Part shown: piece after piece, positions 50,779 to 58,046 of the stretch
Position numbering within the stretch: position 1 is the first letter of the stretch
How the letters are laid out: the number at the start of each line of letters is the position of its first letter
Assembly: GCF_900101985.1 (NCBI RefSeq)
Contig: NZ_FNAR01000001.1
Location: 1 to 64,000 of the forward strand
Direction of reading: 5' to 3'
Length of the DNA: 64,000 nt
Source: Bhargavaea beijingensis
GTDB taxonomy: Bacteria > Bacillota > Bacilli > Bacillales_A > Planococcaceae
The notes under the pieces: generated by a model
What the model was told of the DNA's origin: nothing
Databases searched by the model: none
What the model saw: only the letters and a program-made list of their open reading frames with translations
Made by a program: the position numbers and the translations under genes

Positions 50779-51660
50779 TCAGACACTCCCGGCCGCCAGA
50801 TACTGCATCTTGTGCTCCTGTAAAATTTTCTTGTAATAGTCGAGACCCAGGAGGTCGAAGAAAAATAGCGCCCTTTGGTAATTCTCCGAAATCTCGGAGT
50901 CTGGATGGCCGAGTTTTTCAAGAATCGCTCCTTTTTGGTAGTAGAGCTGACCAAATACTGACATCTCACGTTGGGCAATTGAAAGACGAATTCCTTCTTC
51001 GGTTACATCTAACGCTTTGTCATAATTTTTCTGTTCATACCGTAATTTTCCTACGTTATACAAAATCGTGATTTTCATAACTTCATACTCATCTGAAGCC
51101 ATTTGCTCTTGTAGTATTTCTTCAAATATCTTCATACTTTCATCGAATTTATGATTTTCAGCAAGAATGATTGCTATAGCATTCTTGATACGTGTTTTGA
51201 GAAGAACGTCCATTCCATCGATTTTTACATCTGTCAGTCTATAGAGTTCAGTGACGCAATATCGGTAGTCATGCTTTTTCAAGTAGTAAAGACAGACAAA
51301 ATAATAAGACTCGAGATATGTCTTGAGTTCAGGGTGTAGAAACTTTCCACTGTTTAACTGCAATTGAGTGTATTGGTATAGCCCTTCGTAGTCTTTTTTC
51401 GCTGAATAGTTTTTAACTTCATCCAGCATTTTTTCTTTTTCTTCAAAGTCGTCATGAATTAGGACTTCGAAGAAGTATGAAAGAGGTAATTTGAGCTTCA
51501 TTGATATGGCCTGCATCGTATCAATACTTGGATAAGAATCACCTTTTTCCAGGCGGCTAATCTCCGATTGGTTACAAATGCCGTCTGCCAGTTGCTTTTG
51601 GGTCATCTTGCGGATCTTACGCCATTTCCGGATCTCCATACCGAGGCGAACCTGATTCAT
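50779..51660 (-). CDS. PlcR-like quorum-sensing transcription factor (RRNPP family)
   Basis: A 293-residue cytoplasmic receptor-regulator. Residues 6-65 form an XRE-type helix-turn-helix (KMTQKQLADGICNQSEISRLEKG), very close to PlcR (LTQKQLSENICHQSEVSRIE), followed by SYPSIDTMQAISMKLKLPLSYFFEVLIHDD. The rest is a tetratricopeptide repeat domain that in PlcR binds the re-imported PapR heptapeptide; the end SENYQRALFFFDLLGLDYYKKIL again mirrors PlcR. The gene is clearly AT-rich and diverges from the LanB-like operon. The expected ligand is the product of 55055-55165; the expected sites are PlcR boxes at 54980 and 50720. Confidence 0.88.
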   Translation of the reverse strand: MNQVRLGMEIRKWRKIRKMTQKQLADGICNQSEISRLEKGDSYPSIDTMQAISMKLKLPLSYFFEVLIHDDFEEKEKMLDEVKNYSAKKDYEGLYQYTQLQLNSGKFLHPELKTYLESYYFVCLYYLKKHDYRYCVTELYRLTDVKIDGMDVLLKTRIKNAIAIILAENHKFDESMKIFEEILQEQMASDEYEVMKITILYNVGKLRYEQKNYDKALDVTEEGIRLSIAQREMSVFGQLYYQKGAILEKLGHPDSEISENYQRALFFFDLLGLDYYKKILQEHKMQYLAAGSV

Positions 51661-51721
51661 TGTCCATCACCCTTTTGGCAAATGGTACAGCCGGATGCCA
51701 GCTGTCCTCTCTCTATAGTAA

Positions 51722-51734
51722 CGGAAAATTTCCG
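51722..51734. promoter_or_regulatory. Palindrome in the divergent regulator/LanB-like intergenic region
   Basis: CGGAAA-A-TTTCCG is an inverted repeat in the 138-base gap between the two divergent genes. No PlcR box is present in this gap, so the LanB-like genes may be controlled by another factor binding here. Weak evidence only. Confidence 0.25.
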
Positions 51735-51798
51735 CAGTTTGTCAACTGTGTACGAAAATATGTTTGCTGTCCAAGCCACGAAGAAAGGATTGAGGAAG

Positions 51799-54099
51799 AT
51801 GAAACTGGAACTGAACCGAACAGAAACTTCCGTCCGTTTATCAGAAGTTGCCGTTGCGCAGGTGCATGATCTGCCGGCTTCAGTCATTGACTCCCTTGTC
51901 CTATCTGCTTCGATGAACCTGATCCAACGGCTGTCCCGACATCGGGCCGCTGTCTCAGAAGCTTGGAAATCCGTCGAGGTTGTACTGACCAGAACCGGGA
52001 TGCAAACAGTTGAAGAACTTGAGCGGAAATTGCCCGAACTGTGCGAAGGAGATTGGGAGATTGTACAGTTGTGGGTTAAAAGAAAAGCGGAAATGGATGA
52101 TGCCCTCGAACGGTTCAAGCTGATCTACCGGATGGGCAAAGAACAGGCTGATGCAAAACTTGCCCGCATGACAAAAATTCCTGCTCTCCACCGAAAACTT
52201 GTCTTGCAGCATCCGCAGTTGCTTGATGACGCCGTGGAATTGCAAGAAAGCACCATTGACACCATCCTTACGTATTTACTGAATTCAACTGTAGAAAGGA
52301 CCGAATCCGGTACAACAGAGGTCCGTTTCCGCTTGGGGGATAAATCGGCCAATGTAATGGAAGAAGTCTTGTCGCAGGTCCGCGTCAGGCAAATGCTGGT
52401 TGACTGTTGGATTCATGCTTTAGCGTGTGATGACAGCCTGAACGAAGGGTTTTCCTTCAGAGTGAACGATGGGCTCGTCCACCATAAAGGGAAGGCGGGA
52501 CTGCTTGTCGCAGATGGCATTGAAGTCGGTGGTTCCCCGATTATTAATGAATACGTTTATCGGGTTGACCATCAAGCTGCTGGCCATCTGAAGAAAGGAA
52601 CTGTACGAAAAAAGAAAGATTGGATTCGTTCACTACAAAAAGCCGGCGGAAAGATGGCCTTTACGGATTTGTTGTCGAAAGAAATTCTGTTGCCCGTGTT
52701 GCCTGAAAAACAGGCAGAGATATCCCCGCTCAAGGGCCTTGGGGTGATGGTTACAAAATTTAATTCACCAAAAGCGAGAAGGCTCCGCAGATGTTTTTTG
52801 CTCCTAGAAGTCCTGCTGAATAAAATGGAAACCTGTAGTCCGGCTGCTTTGAAGGAACTCCGGAAAAAGGCTGATCGCGCAGTTGAAAGAATTAACGGGA
52901 TTCTTCGGATACACCTGACAGGCCGGTTGGCAAAGGGGGATTGGTTCACGGAGCACCAATCCTGCAAAGAAAAGCCGATCGGTCTGCCTGAATCTGTTCT
53001 AGAAGACTTGGTGTCTTACGCAAAAGAGCCGGGGGTTTCCATTGTCCGTTCAAGAGTCACAGATACTATAACCAGCTGGTTTACAGAACAGTACGGCCGT
53101 GGTGGCGAATGCAGTGAAATTCTCGCATTCCTTACCCAGTGCGTATCAAGGCTGGATGCTGCAGAGGAAGCAGCAATTGCCGAGGAAGATGCCAAACGGG
53201 CTGCCGAAGGAACAGAAATCCGGAAACCGTTCGGTCCGTCTGAGCTGGTACCATATGGCACGCTTTCGTTCCGTGTGGCGGCCCGTTCCGAACAGGCATT
53301 GAAACGGGGGGACTACCAGATCCTTGCCGAGTGCTTGCAGGACGGAATCATAACTGAGGAAGAACAGTGGGTACGGGAGTTGCTGCCGAATGCTGAGCCG
53401 CTCTGGTTCTCATACGGATCCGGCTGGACGGGCGGGGAGAATCGTTATGGCGGACAACGGTTGCTCTGGCCGACAGACCGCCAGTATGCAGGCAGAAGCG
53501 GAACGTTCTTGACGTTGCACGATCTCAAAATCTCCCATGACCAAGAGTCTGATACGCTCACCATCCTAGGTCCCGAAGGAACCCCTGTCGCCCCTGTGTA
53601 TAACGGAAAAATCCCCGTTCATCAGCTTCCGGAATGCGTCCGGCTTTTCCTGAAGCTGAGTAATCCATGGGTATACATTAAAAACGGTCAGAGCGGCAAG
53701 ATGAGACCGGGATATGCCCAGCGGCAGACAGCTGGCCGGGTAGTAAAGGCTCCAGCAGAATGGCGGATACCCACTAAGGAAATTCCGTTAAGGAAAACAG
53801 GGGAAGCTGAATCGGACTATTACCTCCGCTTCCATGACTGGCGGGTGCGAAAAGGGATACCGAGAGAGGTGATGTTTTCGGTGGTCGACGCGAAATACCC
53901 GACAGCTGCCTGCAACGGCACCAAGGAGCGTTACATTCACTTCGGCAGTCCGCGCCTATTCGGGCGTTTCGCGGAATCTTTCTCGGAAGGTGATCTGCTG
54001 ATTTTGACCGAGGTGTTTCCGGAGCGTGGTGCACATGCCATCGGTCGATCCGGTCAGCCATGCGTCACAGAGTTTAAGGTAGCTGTAAAGTGGGTTTGA
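51799..54099 (+). CDS. Lantibiotic dehydratase-like protein (LanB glutamylation domain, divergent)
   Basis: A 766-residue cytoplasmic protein. The last 280 residues follow the LanB N-terminal-domain pattern: PLWFSYGSGWTGGENRYGGQR near 532, GTPVAPVYNGKIPVHQLPE near 594, APAEWRIPTKEIP near 652, LRFHDWRVRKGIPREVMF near 675 and ILTEVFPERGAH near 734. LanB uses glutamyl-tRNA to activate Ser/Thr of a precursor peptide; related PEARL enzymes add amino acids. The N-terminal 450 residues are diverged, and the usual TPFGLF-type motif is not found. ATG 51799 follows TTGAGGAAG. The elimination part is a separate gene downstream, as in thiopeptide systems. The family call is by pattern only. Confidence 0.7.
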   Translation: MKLELNRTETSVRLSEVAVAQVHDLPASVIDSLVLSASMNLIQRLSRHRAAVSEAWKSVEVVLTRTGMQTVEELERKLPELCEGDWEIVQLWVKRKAEMDDALERFKLIYRMGKEQADAKLARMTKIPALHRKLVLQHPQLLDDAVELQESTIDTILTYLLNSTVERTESGTTEVRFRLGDKSANVMEEVLSQVRVRQMLVDCWIHALACDDSLNEGFSFRVNDGLVHHKGKAGLLVADGIEVGGSPIINEYVYRVDHQAAGHLKKGTVRKKKDWIRSLQKAGGKMAFTDLLSKEILLPVLPEKQAEISPLKGLGVMVTKFNSPKARRLRRCFLLLEVLLNKMETCSPAALKELRKKADRAVERINGILRIHLTGRLAKGDWFTEHQSCKEKPIGLPESVLEDLVSYAKEPGVSIVRSRVTDTITSWFTEQYGRGGECSEILAFLTQCVSRLDAAEEAAIAEEDAKRAAEGTEIRKPFGPSELVPYGTLSFRVAARSEQALKRGDYQILAECLQDGIITEEEQWVRELLPNAEPLWFSYGSGWTGGENRYGGQRLLWPTDRQYAGRSGTFLTLHDLKISHDQESDTLTILGPEGTPVAPVYNGKIPVHQLPECVRLFLKLSNPWVYIKNGQSGKMRPGYAQRQTAGRVVKAPAEWRIPTKEIPLRKTGEAESDYYLRFHDWRVRKGIPREVMFSVVDAKYPTAACNGTKERYIHFGSPRLFGRFAESFSEGDLLILTEVFPERGAHAIGRSGQPCVTEFKVAVKWV

Positions 54100-54112
54100 A
54101 TGGAGGATGAAC

Positions 54113-54988
54113 ATGCAGCGAGAAAAAGAATGGCACATCTATCGGTTCTATCCAAAATATGAATACCATCTGGACGAAGTGATCCATCAGATTGTTATGC
54201 CGCTGGCGTCTGATCTGACTGGGGAGGTCCACTACTACTATTACCTCCGTCGTGAAGATCATCATGGGCATCACGTTATGGCCGGGTTCCTTCTTTGTGA
54301 TGAAGTGGCTGAGCGGTTGCGTTACCGCATTCGGCATGACTGCAATCTGCTGCTCCATGAGATCGGGGAGGAAAAACCAAAACGAAGAAGAGGGCGGCCG
54401 CTGGCTGGGGGTCCGGCTGAGCAGCAGCCGGCTGTCCGGCCATATAAACGGGAACCGGTTTTCGGAGAAAATTCCGCAGCGGGCATTGTATGGCCCGATT
54501 TGCTCCTTAAAAGGTCGACTGACCTTGCCTTCTTTATCATTGAAAATGAACTGCTGGGAGGCCCAGACCGTGCGGCGGCAGTCACACTTCTGATGCATCA
54601 GGCGATCCGGTCCGGGCTTTGCAGTACAGCTGCGGCTACCCGATTCTTGGAAAAGTATGCAGACCACTGCATCCAAACTTGTGCAGACCCGGCTCTTGAA
54701 GAAAGTTTGGATCAGGCGGTGGCAATAAATGAGCGGGAGTTCCGCAGTCAGTGGACTCGTTCGCTTAATAACGTCCACCTGCTCCGCACAATCCGGCCGT
54801 TCATCGAAGAGTTGACTTCTGTTCGCCATCAGGTGGAGGAACAGCTGATTCCGTCTCCGCCCTTCGAAGAATTCTTGTTCCACTACCTTCATGATACAAA
54901 TAACCGCCTGGGAATAAGCCATGAGGAAGAGGCGTACATCGCGAAACTGCTACATAAGTCACTTGAAGAAAGTTCTAAATATGCATAA
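54113..54988 (+). CDS. Stand-alone LanB elimination-like (SpaB_C / thiopeptide-type) protein
   Basis: A 291-residue protein. It begins WHIYRFYPKYEYHLDEVIHQIVMPLASDL and HYYYYLRRED, like the start of the SpaB_C domain (W...Y, then the W-F-x-R-Y strand). It ends FLFHYLHDTNNRLGISHEEE, matching the H-x-H-x-NRL-G segment near the NisB C-terminus. The arginine pair of NisB (HIRLR) is replaced by HHVMAG, so glutamate elimination may be lost or changed. ATG 54113 is six bases after GGAGG; ATG 54107 is too close. It lies 13 bases after the LanB-like gene, so they form a split dehydratase. Confidence 0.68.
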   Translation: MQREKEWHIYRFYPKYEYHLDEVIHQIVMPLASDLTGEVHYYYYLRREDHHGHHVMAGFLLCDEVAERLRYRIRHDCNLLLHEIGEEKPKRRRGRPLAGGPAEQQPAVRPYKREPVFGENSAAGIVWPDLLLKRSTDLAFFIIENELLGGPDRAAAVTLLMHQAIRSGLCSTAAATRFLEKYADHCIQTCADPALEESLDQAVAINEREFRSQWTRSLNNVHLLRTIRPFIEELTSVRHQVEEQLIPSPPFEEFLFHYLHDTNNRLGISHEEEAYIAKLLHKSLEESSKYA

Positions 54989-55022
54989 TTGCATATTTAC
55001 ATTGAATCTTTCATGCTATACT
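54980..55022 (+). promoter_or_regulatory. Perfect PlcR-box sequence and promoter of the PapR-like peptide gene
   Basis: TATGCATAATTGCATA (54980-54995) fits the PlcR box TATGNANNNNTNCATA at every fixed position and is itself fully palindromic outside the centre. TATACT (55017-55022) is a good -10; the -35 region overlaps the box end and is weak, as expected for an activated promoter. The box overlaps the stop codon of the elimination-like gene. Confidence 0.7.
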
Positions 55023-55054
55023 GGACTAAATCACACGGAAGGATGGATGGGAAA

Positions 55055-55165
55055 ATGAAGAAAAAAATCTTCATGACAATCATGATGGGCGCATGTGTAT
55101 TTGGCCTCGTCTTGGGCGGAGTAAACCCACTTACAGGAATTCCTTACGAGCTTGTTACAAGGTAA
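55055..55165 (+). CDS. PapR-like secreted signalling peptide precursor
   Basis: 36 residues: a basic start (MKKK), a hydrophobic Sec-type signal (residues 5-22) and a short tail ending NPLTGIPYELVTR. The segment IPYEL (residues 29-33) resembles the LPFEF core of PapR (C-terminal DLPFEF), the pheromone read by PlcR. The gene follows a perfect PlcR box, lies in the same locus as a PlcR-like receptor, and is closed by a strong terminator. The proposed cycle is secretion, trimming, uptake by an Opp importer and binding to the receptor. It could instead be the substrate of the LanB-like pair, with Thr27 and Thr35 available; there is no Ser and only Cys14 within the signal. Confidence 0.72.
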   Translation: MKKKIFMTIMMGACVFGLVLGGVNPLTGIPYELVTR

Positions 55166-55178
55166 TATAATAGCTATT

Positions 55179-55221
55179 AAAACCCGCTCCCCACGGAAAG
55201 ATCCGTATCGGGAGCGGGTTT
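55179..55221. terminator. Bidirectional terminator between the peptide gene and mscL
   Basis: AAAACCCGCTCCC pairs with GGGAGCGGGTTT around a further GGA/TCC pairing; T-rich on both exits. It closes the PapR-like gene on the plus strand and mscL on the minus strand. Confidence 0.88.
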
Positions 55222-55232
55222 CTTTTGTTTTC

Positions 55233-55622
55233 TCAGCTGTTTTTTTGTTCCTTCAGCAAATCGCGGATCTCGCGGAGCAGTTCTTCCTGAACAGTCAGCT
55301 CTTCTTCCGTCTCTTCCACCACTTCCTCTTCCTTCTCGCGCTTCAGCTTTGTGAGGAGGCGCAGGGCCATGAAGATGGCGAAGGCAATGATGATGAAGTC
55401 GAAGACGTTTTGCAGGAAGATGCCGTAGGTGACTTCCGCGTTTCCGACAGTTAACTTCAGTCCGGTGAAGTCGATGCCGCCGACAAGAATCCCGATGAGC
55501 GGAGTGATGATATTCTCAACAAGGGAAGAGACGATTTTCCCGAAGGCGGCACCGATGACGACGGCGACGGCCAAGTCGACGATGTTTCCCTTGAACGCAA
55601 ATTCCTTAAAGTCATTCCACAT
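55233..55622 (-). CDS. mscL: Large-conductance mechanosensitive channel
   Basis: Osmotic safety valve of the membrane, 129 residues. The N-terminal amphipathic helix and first membrane helix read [30 protein letters not shown]; the second helix is [19 protein letters not shown], followed by an acidic helical tail. ATG 55622 is preferred, six bases after AAGGGGTG; GTG 55631 overlaps that site. Confidence 0.96.
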   Translation of the reverse strand: MWNDFKEFAFKGNIVDLAVAVVIGAAFGKIVSSLVENIITPLIGILVGGIDFTGLKLTVGNAEVTYGIFLQNVFDFIIIAFAIFMALRLLTKLKREKEEEVVEETEEELTVQEELLREIRDLLKEQKNS

Positions 55623-55776
55623 GCTTTTCACCCCTTACGGTTTGGAGTATGGCGCCGCTTGGCGGCCCGCGCACCAGTTTAGCCTAATCGAATAAAGAAT
55701 GGAAGAGGCTAACAGAAAAGAATTCGCCAATCTTCAGCACGGCAGAAAATACCTGCGCCCTCCTGAGTGAAATGGG

Positions 55777-55805
55777 TTGTGAAGAAGAAGAAGTTCGCAT
55801 ATAAT
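55777..55805 (+). promoter_or_regulatory. Strong sigma-A promoter of the small WYL-like gene
   Basis: TTGTGA (55777-55782), 17 bp, TATAAT (55800-55805). Near-consensus spacing and -10. Confidence 0.75.
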
Positions 55806-55807
55806 GG

Positions 55808-55819
55808 GAACAAACGTTC
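55808..55819. promoter_or_regulatory. lexA box: LexA (SOS) box
   Basis: GAACAAACGTTC fits the Bacillales LexA pattern GAAC-N4-GTTC exactly (the outer C/G of the longer consensus are not kept). It lies directly after the -10 hexamer over the expected transcription start, an ideal repressor position. Confidence 0.6.
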
Positions 55820-55836
55820 TTGTTGGAGGGAACAGG

Positions 55837-56058
55837 ATGCACGGACTGTTGATGAATTGTATGAAGCGGCACCAGCTGGCCGACATGATCTATATCGGAT
55901 CGGACGGAAGCATTACAAAACGGCGTGTACGCCTGTTGCGCCTCCGGCAGGACACCGTGACGGCGTTTTGCTTCCTCAGGCAGGAGCGGCGCACCTTTAA
56001 AATTGACCGGATTTTGTCTGTCCGGCCGGTGTATGGCCATGAGAAACAACCGGGATAA
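55837..56058 (+). CDS. Small WYL-like protein, probably SOS-regulated
   Basis: A 73-residue protein: ADMIYIGSDGSITKRRVRLLRLRQDTVTAFCFLRQERRTFKIDRILSVRPV resembles the core of WYL domains, which sense ligands or nucleic acids, without any attached helix-turn-helix. ATG 55837 follows TGGAGGG. The LexA box at its promoter suggests induction by DNA damage. The detailed function is unknown. Confidence 0.72.
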   Translation: MHGLLMNCMKRHQLADMIYIGSDGSITKRRVRLLRLRQDTVTAFCFLRQERRTFKIDRILSVRPVYGHEKQPG

Positions 56059-56130
56059 TAAGTAACAGGACCTTTGTCGCCGACGGTTGCGGGTCTTTAG
56101 ACCTCTAGTGTCGAATCTTGAATGTGAGGT

Positions 56131-56144
56131 TGTAACCGTTTTCA
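56131..56144. promoter_or_regulatory. Candidate catabolite-repression (cre) site
   Basis: TGTAACCGTTTTCA matches the cre consensus TGWAANCGNTNWCA at all fixed positions. It lies 76 bases before the M28 peptidase start, so CcpA control of this extracellular peptidase is likely. Confidence 0.45.
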
Positions 56145-56219
56145 TTTCTCTGGCAGGAGGATAGAGTCTCAAAAACGAATCCCTCGGATGGAACAAGAAT
56201 CGAAGAGGGGGAATGGAAG

Positions 56220-57566
56220 ATGAAGAAAAGCAGATTTGCGGCACTGACGCTATCGGCGTCACTGTTGCTTTCCGGTGTCGTGATGATGCCGGCGGATTTT
56301 GGAGGGCAGGCCACAGCCGAGGCGGCGAAGCCGGGCAATCCGGCGGCATTTGATCAGAAGATCATTTCGAGGATTGATGCGGAGCGCATCTATTCGGATG
56401 TCCGGTACTTGAGCGAAACGATCGGGCCTCGTGTTGCCGGGACCGCGGAGGAGCGGGAAGCGGCTTCCCTGATCCGTGAGCGGCTGGAGTCCTACGGCTA
56501 TCAAATTGAAGTCCAGGAATTCAGCATCCCTGACAAGATGGTAGGGCACTTGGCTACATCGAACGGTGACGAAGTGAAAGCAACCTTCCCATCGGGTTCC
56601 GGGGAAACACCAGAGGAAGGGCTGACAGCCCAGCTCTACGATGCAGGCTTCGGCTATCCGGATGACTTTACGGAAGCGGCGGAAGGAAAGATTGCGCTGA
56701 TCAGCCGCGGCGAGCTTTCGTTCCGGGATAAGATCGACAATGCTGCCGCTGCAGGAGCAGCCGGTGTGATCATCTATGACAATAGCGAGGCCTCGGGGCC
56801 GCCGAATCTGAGCATCGGCGGGGATGCGCCGCTTCCGGTCGCGGGTATCAAGAAAGTGTCCGGCGAAGCGTTGCTTGAAGACGTCGTCGCCACTGGCGGG
56901 ACGGTCACACTGAAAGTGGATGCACTGACCGGACAGACGTCCCAGAATATCATCGCGACTCGCGCACCGAAGAATGTCAGCAATCCGGACATCGTCCATG
57001 TGTCGGCTCACTTCGATAGCGTGCCGCTGGCGCCGGGTGCTAGTGACAACGCTACAGGGACCTCAACCGCGCTTGAAATCGCCCGCGTGCTGAAGAGTTA
57101 TCCGATTGACAAGGAAGTGCGCTTCGCGTTTGTCGGGGCAGAGGAGATCGGCCTGGTCGGTTCCGCCCATTACGTTTCGACCCTGACCGAAGATGAGGTG
57201 TCCCGCAGTATCGCGAACTTCAATATGGACATGGTCGGCACCGCTTGGGAGAATGCGACCGCCATCTATATGAACACGCTTGACGGCCTGCCGAACATCG
57301 TCACCGAGGCCGCGCTTTCCGCGCAGGAACGGATCGGCACGCCTTCCGAGCTTGTCCTTTACAAGCGGGGCTCCTCGGATCATGTCAACTTCCACGAGGC
57401 GGGCATCCCGGCGGTGAACTTTATCCGCCGCGAACCGGGAACAGCGGCACTTGAGCCGTATTACCACACACCTCAAGATACCATCGAGTTTGTCAGCCAG
57501 GAACGCCTCAAGGAAGCGGGCGACCTTGTCGGGTCCGCGCTTTACTCGGTCATCCGCAAAAACTGA
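56220..57566 (+). CDS. Secreted M28 aminopeptidase with PA domain (YwaD-like)
   Basis: A 448-residue exported zinc aminopeptidase. A signal peptide covers about 1-40 (MKKSRFAALTLSASLLLSGV, cleavage near ATAEA-AKPG). A PA insert domain lies near 150-215 (GKIALISRGELSFRDKIDNAAAAGAAGVIIYDN). The M28 metal ligands are in VHVSAHFDSVPLAPGASDNATGTSTALE near 265 and FVGAEEIGLVGSAHYV near 307; the final histidine is in PYYHTPQDT near 418. AGAGGGGGA precedes the ATG. It supplies amino acids from peptides outside the cell, and could in principle trim secreted signal peptides. Confidence 0.93.
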   Translation: MKKSRFAALTLSASLLLSGVVMMPADFGGQATAEAAKPGNPAAFDQKIISRIDAERIYSDVRYLSETIGPRVAGTAEEREAASLIRERLESYGYQIEVQEFSIPDKMVGHLATSNGDEVKATFPSGSGETPEEGLTAQLYDAGFGYPDDFTEAAEGKIALISRGELSFRDKIDNAAAAGAAGVIIYDNSEASGPPNLSIGGDAPLPVAGIKKVSGEALLEDVVATGGTVTLKVDALTGQTSQNIIATRAPKNVSNPDIVHVSAHFDSVPLAPGASDNATGTSTALEIARVLKSYPIDKEVRFAFVGAEEIGLVGSAHYVSTLTEDEVSRSIANFNMDMVGTAWENATAIYMNTLDGLPNIVTEAALSAQERIGTPSELVLYKRGSSDHVNFHEAGIPAVNFIRREPGTAALEPYYHTPQDTIEFVSQERLKEAGDLVGSALYSVIRKN

Positions 57567-57578
57567 ACAGCTGAATCA

Positions 57579-57607
57579 GCCGTCCGGCAACAGCCGGGCG
57601 GCTTTCT
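57579..57607 (+). terminator. Terminator of the aminopeptidase gene
   Basis: GCCG.CCGGC pairs with GCCGG.CGGC over four bases, followed by TTTCT. Confidence 0.7.
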
Positions 57608-57716
57608 CTATGCCGGTAGTTTGTTTAGCAAGTTAGTTGACGAGGGCATTTCTGTCTGCTATCATGGTAAACAAGATAGAGGTAATTGGTTAAGCAAGGT
57701 ACTGGAGGCGGACGCT

Positions 57717-58046
57717 ATGTCAACAAGCCAGATGCTGAAGGGGGTGCTGGAAGGGTGCCTTCTGGCCATCATCGGCAGGGGAGAAACATACGGTTACGAG
57801 ATGGTCGAGAAGCTGGGGGGATACGGGCTGACCATGGTGAGTGAGGGAAGCATTTATCCGGTGCTCCTGCGCATGCAGAAGGAAGGCTTAGTCATGACGG
57901 TCATGCGGCCGTCGCCAAATGGGCCGAAGCGCAAGTATTACCGGCTGACGGATGCCGGGGAACTAGAGCTTGAGGCATTCAAAAAACGCTGGAATGTGAT
58001 GGCGGGAGCCGTCGGAAACCTGCTGGAGGGGGGGCGGAAACGATGA
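57717..58046 (+). CDS. PadR-family transcriptional regulator
   Basis: A 109-residue winged-helix repressor: QMLKGVLEGCLLAIIGRGETYGYEMVEKL, SEGSIYPVLLRMQKEGLVMTVMR and NGPKRKYYRLTDAGELELEAFKKRWN, the standard PadR fold. ATG 57717 follows CTGGAGGCGG; the longer open frame upstream is not needed. Its stop overlaps the start of a HAAS-domain membrane protein gene, a common pairing in which the regulator controls its partner. Confidence 0.92.
   Translation: MSTSQMLKGVLEGCLLAIIGRGETYGYEMVEKLGGYGLTMVSEGSIYPVLLRMQKEGLVMTVMRPSPNGPKRKYYRLTDAGELELEAFKKRWNVMAGAVGNLLEGGRKR

Noticed and set aside
55055-55165. Lantibiotic precursor reading of the 36-residue peptide
   Set aside because: There is no Ser, the only Cys is in the hydrophobic signal and the tail has just two Thr, so a classical lanthipeptide is unlikely; kept as a signal peptide, with modification left open.
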